NCBI GenBank assembly: GCA_964398355.1 | Contig: CAYNMM010000010.1 | Coordinates: 1-5,456 of the forward strand | Length of the DNA stretch: 5,456 nucleotides | Direction: 5' to 3' | DNA from: WFZT01 sp964398355 | GTDB taxonomy: Bacteria; Hydrothermota; Hydrothermia; B15-G9; WFZT01 | In this document: positions 1 through 5,456 of the stretch, in pieces | Numbering within the stretch: the stretch's first letter is position 1 | Layout of the letters: the number at the start of each line of letters is the position of its first letter | Program-made: the position numbers and the translations under genes | The notes under the pieces: model-generated | The model's input: the letters and a program-made list of their open reading frames with translations, nothing else | The model's database searches: none | Told to the model about the DNA's origin: nothing

Positions 1-1
1 T

Positions 2-1231
2 ATCGTCCCTTCGAGGATTTACCCGGGAAAATTCTATGCACTTCCTCAATCTCCTCAACTTTATAAGCAGATTTTGATGGTTTCTGGCTTCGACCGTTAT
101 TTCCAGATAGTCAGATGTTTCCGGGATGAGGATCTCAGGGCGGATAGACAACCTGAGTTCACACAGATCGATCTTGAGATAAGTTTTGTCGACGTGGACG
201 ATGTTTTGTCCCTTGTGGAGAGATTGATGAAAAGTGTCCTGGATGAGGTTATGGGAATTGACATACAGATTCCATTTGAGAGACTCACTTATCACGAGGC
301 GATCAGAAGGTTTGGAATTGATAAGCCTGATCTTAGATTCGGAATGGAGCTTGAAGACCTAACGAATAAATTCAAAAATACAGAATTTCGTATTTTGCGG
401 GATGTCCTCGATAACGGTGGAAAGGTCGTAGGGATTAAGGTACCACGCAATTTATCAAGAAAGCAAATTGAAGAGCTGACAGAATTTACAAAAAGTCAGG
501 GAGCTGGGGGTTTACTGTGGTTTAAATTTGAGAGTGGAAAAACTTCAGGTCAGCTCTCTAAATATGTAAATTTCATTCCTGAGGGAAGTGGTACTTACCT
601 TCTAATTGCAGATAAAGATCCAGCAGCTTTCAAAATTGCTGGTCTCCTGAGACTGGAGGTTGCAAAGAGATTCAAATTGATCAATGAGAATCAGCTCAAA
701 TTCCTCTGGATTGTTGATTTTCCACTGTACGAAATAAACGAGGATACTGGTGAGCTGGAGCCTGCGCATCACATGTTCACCCATCCAAAGGAAGATACTC
801 TTCAATTTCTTGACACTGATCCCCTTAAAGTTATTGCCAAGCAGTATGACCTTGTTTTGAATGGCGTGGAACTTGCCTCGGGCTCGATCAGGGTTCATCG
901 AAGAGAGCTTCAGGAAAAGATAATGGAGAAGATAGGCTTTACAAAAGAGAGAATGGAAAGCAGATTCGGTTTTCTTCTTGAGGCACTCGAATATGGTGCC
1001 CCTCCGCATGGTGGAATCGCTGTTGGATTCGATAGATTTGTCGCTATTTTTGCAGGTAGAGAGAGCATCCGTGATGTTATTCCATTCCCCAAAACTACAA
1101 AGGCTCAGGCTCTCTTTGAAGGTGCACCCTCCAGTGTGGATGAACAGCAGTTGCGTGAACTCCACATTCAAGTAATCAAAGAGGAGAGTGAAAATGGGAA
1201 AGAAAGTGAAAAAGAAGAAAAGATCAATTGA
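2..1231 (+). CDS. aspS: Aspartyl-tRNA synthetase, bacterial type (5' partial)
   Basis: Class IIb aminoacyl-tRNA synthetase that activates aspartate with ATP and loads it onto tRNA-Asp (or also tRNA-Asn in non-discriminating forms) in the cytoplasm. The reading frame is open from base 2, before the first ATG at 74, and those 24 upstream codons already match the family (PSR..PGKFYALPQSPQL). That ATG is therefore internal and the gene begins before the window. Visible length is 409 residues against about 580-600 for the family. The missing part is the N-terminal anticodon-binding OB domain and motif 1. Counting from the ATG at 74, motif 2 is FRDEDLRADRQPEFTQ (16-31), a GAD-type insertion spans about 95-200, NGVELASGSIRVH (263-275) binds substrate, motif 3 is GIAVGFDRF (314-322) with its Arg, and GAPSSVDEQQLRELHI closes the core. 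HHMFTHP replaces the more usual HHPFT-P. A charged Glu/Lys tail of about 18 residues follows the core and overlaps the next gene. Discrimination between tRNA-Asp and tRNA-Asn cannot be judged here. Confidence 0.97.
   Translation: MVPSRIYPGKFYALPQSPQLYKQILMVSGFDRYFQIVRCFRDEDLRADRQPEFTQIDLEISFVDVDDVLSLVERLMKSVLDEVMGIDIQIPFERLTYHEAIRRFGIDKPDLRFGMELEDLTNKFKNTEFRILRDVLDNGGKVVGIKVPRNLSRKQIEELTEFTKSQGAGGLLWFKFESGKTSGQLSKYVNFIPEGSGTYLLIADKDPAAFKIAGLLRLEVAKRFKLINENQLKFLWIVDFPLYEINEDTGELEPAHHMFTHPKEDTLQFLDTDPLKVIAKQYDLVLNGVELASGSIRVHRRELQEKIMEKIGFTKERMESRFGFLLEALEYGAPPHGGIAVGFDRFVAIFAGRESIRDVIPFPKTTKAQALFEGAPSSVDEQQLRELHIQVIKEESENGKESEKEEKIN
1181..1186 (+). promoter_or_regulatory. Shine-Dalgarno site for the second gene, inside aspS
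   Basis: GAGGAG lies 7 nt before the ATG at 1194 but only 1 nt before the in-frame GTG at 1188. It therefore favours the ATG as the true start. The site lies within the last codons of aspS, so ribosomes finishing aspS pass over it, which fits translational coupling. Confidence 0.7.
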
Positions 1232-1889
1232 GAAAAAATTAAAGAAACGTAGAGAAAAACAGGAACGTTTAAAAAGGGCCAAAGCCGTAGAGCAGGAAAA
1301 GCCCTATCTTGCCAGATTATTTGCCTCAAAAATAACAGATTACAAGAAATCGGATCATTTTTTATACATCATTGCAAGACTTACAAGACGTGGAAATGTG
1401 AGAGGCGGTTATCTTGTGGTTGATAAGAAGCTTGGAATAGCAGAAGCTGCACGTTTGCCAGAAATGCCTCCGGAGATGTTTGACCAGGTGCTATTGGAAT
1501 TCGGTATGAGAGCTCAAGATATGGGAGAAAACCTCTACGATGAAAAACCTCAGAAGGTTCTAAAAATTCTCTGGGGTGCCTACGAATTCTTTAAGCCCTA
1601 TGGTCTTGTAGACCCTGAGGCTTCCAAGGTTCTTAAAATGGTCGGCCCCAAACCCGATGAGCTTGAGACGAGTATATTCGAAGCTCCTGAAGGTGTTGAA
1701 GACATCGAGGCCAAGAGAAAAGAATTGCTCGAAAAGATAGCTTCTGTCGAGAAATCCAGGACAGCTTCTGCACAACCAGTTGAAACCCGAACTGCCGCTC
1801 AAGAACCTGTAGAAGAGTCAGAAGAAAAAGAGAAGGAGGAAAGCGGCATAAAGAAAATCTTTTCCTTCTTCAAGAAGAAAAAGAAATAA
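1194..1889 (+). CDS. Uncharacterised protein with basic N- and C-terminal tails
   Basis: Predicted 231-residue soluble protein of unknown function. I chose ATG 1194 over GTG 1188 because a GAGGAG site is correctly spaced only for the ATG. Its first 38 nt overlap the end of aspS in another frame. Visible layout: a very Lys/Arg-rich N-terminal stretch (about 1-32) that is probably helical; a central globular region (about 36-155) containing GNVRGGYLVVDKKLGIAEA and later KVLKILWGAYEFFKPYGLVDP; an acidic, low-complexity Ala/Glu/Pro linker (about 158-216); and a short basic, aromatic end, IKKIFSFFKKKKK. There is no signal peptide or membrane segment. The centre faintly recalls a loosely defined group of bacterial hypothetical proteins with a VD-x-LG-I-A strand-turn and a later GA-x-Y/F-A helix followed by a conserved DP/HPD region; this is from memory and unverified. 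The basic ends could suit RNA, ribosome or membrane-phospholipid binding, which is inference only. Confidence 0.85.
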   Translation: MGKKVKKKKRSIEKKLKKRREKQERLKRAKAVEQEKPYLARLFASKITDYKKSDHFLYIIARLTRRGNVRGGYLVVDKKLGIAEAARLPEMPPEMFDQVLLEFGMRAQDMGENLYDEKPQKVLKILWGAYEFFKPYGLVDPEASKVLKMVGPKPDELETSIFEAPEGVEDIEAKRKELLEKIASVEKSRTASAQPVETRTAAQEPVEESEEKEKEESGIKKIFSFFKKKKK

Positions 1890-2876
1890 ATGCTCCATAT
1901 ACGTGATACACGTGTTGAGATGATCCAGCTTGTGCTGCCGGAGCACGCCAACATCCTTGGTGGACTCTATGGTGGCAGGCTAATGTACTGGCTTACAACA
2001 GCCTCTTCTATGGCAGCATCCAGAGTAGCGCGCGGACCTGCTGTCCTCGGCTCAATGGACGATATTGACTTTATAAATCCCATAAAAATTGGTGAAATAG
2101 TCATATTCAAAGCCCAGGTGGAGTATGTTGGGAGAAGCTCAATGGAGGTCAGCATAGTCGTTCATTCTGAGAACCCACAGACAGGTGAGAAGAAAATTAC
2201 AACTTCTTCGCACATGGCTTATGTAGCTGTTGATAGCGAAGGGAAACCTCGAGAAATTCCACAGAAAATTGAACCCGCTCCGGATGAAATTGACATCTAC
2301 GAAGCTGCCATCAAAAGGAGAGAAGAGCGGCTCCGCAGGTTAAAAAGAAAAAAGGAGGATACAATAAGGGTAAAAGAATTACTGAATGTTGAAACCCAGT
2401 ACCGTGTGTCAGTTTCCAAAATTGTGATGCCAGAAGATGCAACCTTTGGTAGGCTGATGTTCGCGGGTAAACTTATGCTTGAACTTGACCAGCTTGCTGC
2501 GATTCTTGCGATAAGATACGCGAGAGGTCCAGTTGTTACGGCTTCTCTTGATGCTATGGATTTCTATTCACCATTGAGAGTTGGCGATATTATGACGATG
2601 AATGCATATCTGAATTATGTCGGTCATACATCGATGGAGATTGGTGTCAATATATTTGGCGAGAATCCAGCAAAAAATGAACTAAATCATACATCAACTG
2701 CTTTTATGACATTCGTTCATATAGATGAGAATTTCTGCCCCGCACCACTGAAACCATACACTCCTCATTCTGAGTTTGAGAAGAAGTTGTGGCATGAAGC
2801 TGAGGAGAGAAAAAAATCCCGAGCCCAAAGACGCGAAGAACTCAAAAAGCTGTTGAAAAGTTTGGGGTATATGTAA
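1890..2876 (+). CDS. Double-hotdog acyl-CoA thioesterase (BACH/Acot7-like)
   Basis: Probable cytoplasmic acyl-CoA hydrolase (acyl-CoA to free acid plus CoA) of 328 residues, with two hotdog domains in one chain. Domain 1 (about 8-117) has LPEHANILGGLYGG, then SMDDIDFINPIKIGEIV and YVGRSSMEV. Domain 2 (about 170-280) repeats the pattern with MPEDATFGRLMFAGKLMLELD, SLDAMDFYSPLRVGDIM and YVGHTSMEIGV. The two are joined by a charged helix-like linker (about 132-165), and the C-terminus (about 294-328) is another charged, probably helical tail. Domain 1 keeps the catalytic-type Asn (N21) but has Thr at the Asp position (T36). Domain 2 has Thr at the Asn position (T185) but keeps the Asp (D200), so one composite active site is expected. 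The ATG immediately follows the stop of the previous gene and no good Shine-Dalgarno is visible, so translation probably depends on coupling. Acyl chain preference cannot be read from the sequence. Confidence 0.88.
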   Translation: MLHIRDTRVEMIQLVLPEHANILGGLYGGRLMYWLTTASSMAASRVARGPAVLGSMDDIDFINPIKIGEIVIFKAQVEYVGRSSMEVSIVVHSENPQTGEKKITTSSHMAYVAVDSEGKPREIPQKIEPAPDEIDIYEAAIKRREERLRRLKRKKEDTIRVKELLNVETQYRVSVSKIVMPEDATFGRLMFAGKLMLELDQLAAILAIRYARGPVVTASLDAMDFYSPLRVGDIMTMNAYLNYVGHTSMEIGVNIFGENPAKNELNHTSTAFMTFVHIDENFCPAPLKPYTPHSEFEKKLWHEAEERKKSRAQRREELKKLLKSLGYM

Positions 2877-2904
2877 ACAGAATTTTCTCTTATACATTGA
2901 CATG

Positions 2905-2947
2905 CGTGGAATAAGATTTTTCATGCGATGAAAAATCTTATTCCACG
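2905..2947. terminator. Perfect 20-bp palindrome between convergent genes, possible bidirectional terminator
   Basis: Arms at 2905-2924 and 2928-2947 are exact reverse complements around a 3-nt GCG loop, and two G-U wobble pairs could extend the stem outward. It sits 28 bp after the thioesterase stop and about 41 bp after the stop of the convergent exporter gene, the right place for a terminator serving both strands. However, no T-run follows the stem on either strand; the only T5 tract lies inside the left arm. A standard intrinsic terminator is therefore not fully supported. It may act as a 3'-end stabilising hairpin or be a palindromic element. Confidence 0.5.
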
Positions 2948-2958
2948 TGATGAAAAAT
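2927..2958 (+). repeat. Short direct repeat overlapping the palindrome
   Basis: GATGAAAAAT occurs at 2927-2936 and again at 2949-2958, a 22-bp period. A second short repeat, CATGCG, occurs at 2901-2906 and 2922-2927 with a 21-bp period. Both have one copy inside the palindrome and one outside, so the palindrome region carries extra repeated structure. Confidence 0.6.
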
Positions 2959-2988
2959 TTCGTGTATCGATTTTCCCTTTATAACTGT

Positions 2989-4689
2989 TTAATCCAATCT
3001 ATCTTTCAAATTACCTATATTTAAAAATTCTGTGCTTATGCCGTTTTTTATCAGATAGACTTTATCGCACAAAGTTAAAGGGGCAGGTTTGTGAGAAACT
3101 ATTATGATGATTGCGTCTTTTAATTCTGCCAAAACTGAAAGTAAAACTTCTTCGCTTTCCACATCGAGATTTGAAGTTATTTCGTCTAATAACATTACAT
3201 CAGGGTGTTTTAAATAGGCACGGGCAAATGCAATTCTCTGTTTTTGCCCAACAGAAAGATTGAAATTCTTCATGTCTATTAGCGTGTCATATCCATGAGG
3301 TAAAGATTGTATGAAATCGTGCATTTGAAGTTTTTGCATAATGTCGAACATTTCTGAATCTGAAGCAAGTGGATTTAATATCTTCAAATTGTATCTGATG
3401 GATTCCCTCAGTAATATAGGTTCCTGGTAAACAATTGCCATTTTCGTTCTTAAACCTATTATTCTCTCTACATCCAATTTCTCTCCATTAACGATATAAT
3501 CGCCGGAAAAGTCATATAGAACTCCACTCATTATTTTCAAAAGAGTAGTTTTACCTTCACCAGAAACACCAGCAATCCCTACTTTTTCTCCTCTTTTAGC
3601 CGATAAGTTTATGTTTTTCAACACTTCTCTATCATCGTATTTAAAAGACAAATTCACAAGTTTGATAGAATTTACCGGTTTGTTTACGACAACGTATTTT
3701 TCCTCGGGGTAATTCAAAATCTCATGTATCCTCTCGAGTGCTGAGAGAGCTACCTGCAGGGTGATATTTGTATTTAACAGTTCGTTTATGGCTGTGAATA
3801 AATACCCCAGAAACATGTTAAAAGCTATTAGGGTTCCAAGTGTCATTTGATTTGAAAGTACCCAGTATCCACCCAATCCGAAAACGAGAATCGGAGTAAC
3901 TTGAGTCACGAATGTAGAAATGGATAGGTTCCCAAAATGAAATTTCCCATAACTTACATTTGTTCTATGTGTTTCCAAAGCATCGGAAAAATATCTCCGT
4001 ATGCCAACGATCTCTCTTAGAGCAGTTTTTAGAAATGCAAAAACATTCAGGCTTTCCTGAAGTGTGGATATTTCTTTTGCCCTCCTTTCGAGAAATACCG
4101 GAAATATACGCCTCATTTTCTTACTAAAGTAAATGGTTAAACCCACAAGCAGTGGGATTACGATTGTGACAAAAATAAATAATTTAAGACTTATGAAAGC
4201 AAGTCCAAAAAGTGAGATAATTGCAATAATAGAATTTTGAAATAAATTGATAACCTGTTGGCCAAACAATGTATTCAGATACCCGGGATCTTCAGTAACC
4301 CTACTTAACAGATAGCCAGTGCTATATTGTCTAAAAAGGTCAAATTTACTTTTTAGAATTTTGGTTAACATTTTCTCACGAAGCAGTAAGATAATCTTGG
4401 AATTCAGTTTATAAAACATGAGATTTCCGATGAATGAAAGTATTTTTGAAACCGCAAGAGTTAGGAGAATCAAGAGAACCAGTTGTAAAATTTCGTGGTA
4501 ATTTCCCTTTCTATAAATCACATCAATTAATTTTCTGGTGAAAATTGGAATCGGGAATATCAATAATGATGCAAGTATGGTGAGGAAAGAAGACACCAAG
4601 TACTCGGTTTTATATTTTTTATAAAACTCACCCCCAATTTCGTAATACCTTAGGATTGCGGTTTTCCATTTCTTTAAAGTTCTCTCCAT
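2989..4689 (-). CDS. ABC exporter half-transporter (fused membrane and ATPase domains)
   Basis: Predicted inner-membrane ATP-driven exporter of 566 residues in the MsbA/lipid-drug-peptide exporter superfamily. Hydrophobic segments near 31-52, 66-92, 143-163, 168-188, 258-278 and 283-303 give the usual six-helix domain. There is no C39 peptidase domain at the N-terminus. The ATPase follows: A-loop aromatic Y351, Walker A GVSGEGKT (374-381), Q-loop Q422, signature LSVGQ (478-482) in place of LSGGQ, Walker B VMLLDE (498-503) with catalytic E503, D-loop SNLD (506-509) and H-loop H533. All catalytic residues are present, so it could work as a homodimer; no partner half-transporter lies in the window. 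The X-loop before the signature, normally VGE-x-G, reads IDMKN. An AGAGG site 9 nt upstream supports the ATG. The gene is more AT-rich than its neighbours, suggesting acquisition. The cargo is unknown. Confidence 0.93.
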   Translation of the reverse strand: MERTLKKWKTAILRYYEIGGEFYKKYKTEYLVSSFLTILASLLIFPIPIFTRKLIDVIYRKGNYHEILQLVLLILLTLAVSKILSFIGNLMFYKLNSKIILLLREKMLTKILKSKFDLFRQYSTGYLLSRVTEDPGYLNTLFGQQVINLFQNSIIAIISLFGLAFISLKLFIFVTIVIPLLVGLTIYFSKKMRRIFPVFLERRAKEISTLQESLNVFAFLKTALREIVGIRRYFSDALETHRTNVSYGKFHFGNLSISTFVTQVTPILVFGLGGYWVLSNQMTLGTLIAFNMFLGYLFTAINELLNTNITLQVALSALERIHEILNYPEEKYVVVNKPVNSIKLVNLSFKYDDREVLKNINLSAKRGEKVGIAGVSGEGKTTLLKIMSGVLYDFSGDYIVNGEKLDVERIIGLRTKMAIVYQEPILLRESIRYNLKILNPLASDSEMFDIMQKLQMHDFIQSLPHGYDTLIDMKNFNLSVGQKQRIAFARAYLKHPDVMLLDEITSNLDVESEEVLLSVLAELKDAIIIIVSHKPAPLTLCDKVYLIKNGISTEFLNIGNLKDRLD

Positions 4690-4698
4690 CCTTTTTGT

Positions 4699-4703
4699 CC
4701 TCT
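4699..4703 (-). promoter_or_regulatory. Shine-Dalgarno site of the ABC exporter
   Basis: Read on the - strand the site is AGAGG, 9 nt before the ATG at 4689. It is the only purine-rich site at suitable spacing and supports that start codon. Confidence 0.55.
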
Positions 4704-4705
4704 TT

Positions 4706-4720
4706 TTAGGAAGAACCTAA
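4706..4720. promoter_or_regulatory. Small dyad TTAGG-N5-CCTAA just upstream of the exporter start
   Basis: Five-base arms (4706-4710 and 4716-4720) around a 5-nt spacer lie 17-31 bp upstream of the exporter ATG, next to its ribosome-binding site. It could be an operator half-site pair or a leader hairpin, but arms this short can occur by chance in AT-rich DNA. Confidence 0.2.
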
Positions 4721-4768
4721 TTGAAAGTATGAACTTGTTTTTAAAGATAGTGCAACATTTTTATGAAC

Positions 4769-4797
4769 ATACTTGGTACTTCCTCAAATACAAGTAT
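4769..4797. promoter_or_regulatory. Inverted repeat ATACTTG-N15-CAAGTAT in the gap upstream of the exporter
   Basis: Seven-base perfect arms (4769-4775 and 4791-4797) are centred about 94 bp before the exporter ATG. An extra TACTT copy (4777-4781) lies inside the spacer, and TATGAAC is directly repeated at 4728-4734 and 4762-4768. The position suits a regulator-binding site for the exporter. I found no convincing -35/-10 pair to anchor it. The rest of the 4690-4943 gap is AT-rich and shows no gene or RNA I can support. Confidence 0.25.
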
Positions 4798-4943
4798 CCT
4801 TCGAGTTCAAATTTTATCCATAAATAGTAGCTATCTATAATTGATTAAATAAAGTGGATTTGTAGAAAGTTTATCGGCTTTCTTAATGTTTTTGATAACA
4901 GGTCCGGAAGTAATGACGAGAGTTAATCCTGCAGAATTATTTC

Positions 4944-5456
4944 TTATTTGCACATAGGGATTTGGTGTTTGTATATTAGTTTTGGTGGGGTGAATTCGAA
5001 GAGTAGGGAATAGACTTCTACTCCGGCAGCGATTGCCTTGAAGAATGATTTCGAGAATTCTGGGTCGGTTTCTATGTTTGGGTAAAAACACAGGGAGTCC
5101 CGTCTCATAACCAGAAAAACGATAGCTGCCCTCTCGCCCGATCTTCTCAATTCAATCAATTCCTCAACATGCCTTTTCCCTCTTTCAGTCGGTGCATCAG
5201 GGAAGATGGCCCTTCCATTAAGTGCAAGTGTACAACCTTTTGTCTCCACCCAGATTCTTTCATCCGATGAATTTTTCAGCAGAAAGTCGAGGCGGCTATT
5301 CCCTCTTTTAATTTCCGGTGTGATCGATTTCAACTCTCCGAACGGTATTCCACGAGCAAATATCCACTCTGCAATTTTTCGATGCAATCCAGAATTTGTC
5401 AAAACCCATTGGTTATCGAATTTTGCAGCTACGAGGTCCCATTTTGTCTTTCGGCT
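4944..5456 (-). CDS. sfsA: SfsA family protein (5' partial)
   Basis: Homologue of SfsA, named for a sugar-fermentation stimulation phenotype in E. coli; its biochemical role is uncertain. The frame stays open from a possible TTG at 5402 to the window edge. Those 18 extra codons (RKTKWDLVAAKFDNQWV) fit the family's region before its N-S-L/GLH-R segment, so the TTG is internal and the gene starts beyond the window. Visible length is 170 residues against about 230, with much of the N-terminal OB-like domain missing. Counting from that TTG: SRLDFLL (36-42) and VETKG (52-56) give the D...E-x-K pattern of the PD-(D/E)XK-like nuclease fold assigned to this family; FPDAPTERGKRH (67-78) is the family hallmark; DPEF (113-116) and AAGVEVYSLLFEFTP (125-139) close the domain. 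It lies on the same strand as the exporter and upstream of it, but the 254-bp gap argues against tight coupling. No clear terminator follows the stop. Confidence 0.93.
   Translation of the reverse strand, partial: SRKTKWDLVAAKFDNQWVLTNSGLHRKIAEWIFARGIPFGELKSITPEIKRGNSRLDFLLKNSSDERIWVETKGCTLALNGRAIFPDAPTERGKRHVEELIELRRSGERAAIVFLVMRRDSLCFYPNIETDPEFSKSFFKAIAAGVEVYSLLFEFTPPKLIYKHQIPMCK

Noticed and set aside
602..1282. A 226-codon - strand frame across aspS.
   Set aside because: It is antisense to a clearly conserved aspS and the start of the next gene. Its Phe/Leu/Ser-rich composition is what Lys/Glu-rich coding DNA yields on the opposite strand.
1865..1877. Small palindrome CTTCTT-C-AAGAAG just before the thioesterase start, considered as a hairpin hiding its translation start.
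   Set aside because: It lies in low-complexity Phe/Lys codons, has an almost absent loop, and can be explained by the repetitive coding sequence alone.
4690..4760. A sigma70-like promoter for the exporter (TTGCAC with CATACT about 18 bp further on the - strand).
   Set aside because: The -35 matches only three consensus positions and the -10 four. Similar matches are expected by chance in AT-rich DNA, so it is not reported as a feature.
4729..4827. A 32-codon + strand reading frame beginning MNLFLKIV, divergent from the exporter, considered as a possible exported peptide or small membrane protein.
   Set aside because: No ribosome-binding site at proper spacing (the nearest AGGAAG is about 15 nt away). 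The DNA is AT-rich non-coding in character, the frame has no leader or double-glycine motif, and its length is within chance.
4831..5091. An 86-codon - strand frame overlapping the end of sfsA and running into the gap.
   Set aside because: Most of it is an out-of-frame shadow of sfsA, whose own frame matches its family strongly. The part in the gap resembles no protein I know and has no start of its own.

Overview
The window looks like an ordinary bacterial chromosome segment, probably from a thermophile. The aspartyl-tRNA synthetase is of the bacterial type: it carries the GAD insertion and has the bacterial GAPS-VDE-QL-ELHI ending. The Lys/Glu-rich proteins, tightly packed or overlapping genes and moderate GC would fit a Thermotogota-like organism. 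That placement is an impression from sequence style, not a demonstrated affiliation.

Layout. On the + strand, bases 1-2876 form a compact three-gene run. It holds the 3' two thirds of aspS (its 5' end lies before the window), a gene of unknown function that starts inside the aspS coding region, and a double-hotdog acyl-CoA thioesterase whose ATG directly follows the preceding stop codon. The stop/start spacing (38-nt overlap, then 0 nt) strongly suggests one transcript with translational coupling. The run ends at a convergent junction (2877-2988) that holds a perfect 20-bp palindrome with a 3-nt loop.

On the - strand, 2989-4689 encodes a single full-length ABC exporter half-transporter (six-helix membrane domain plus ATPase). 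It is clearly more AT-rich than its neighbours (about one third GC in the lines I counted, against a little over 40% elsewhere). It is followed, moving right, by a 254-bp AT-rich non-coding gap that should hold the exporter's control region. At 4944-5456 lies the 3' part of sfsA, also on the - strand, whose 5' end runs off the window.

How the genes relate. aspS is housekeeping. The two genes downstream are probably co-expressed with it, but nothing in the sequence ties them functionally to tRNA charging. The exporter seems a separate and perhaps acquired unit set between the aspS run and sfsA. I found no CRISPR array, transposase, tRNA or rRNA. I see no convincing evidence of an undescribed multi-gene system. 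The points most worth a second look are the unknown middle gene, the split catalytic residues of the thioesterase, the palindrome without a U-tract, and the degenerate X-loop of the exporter.
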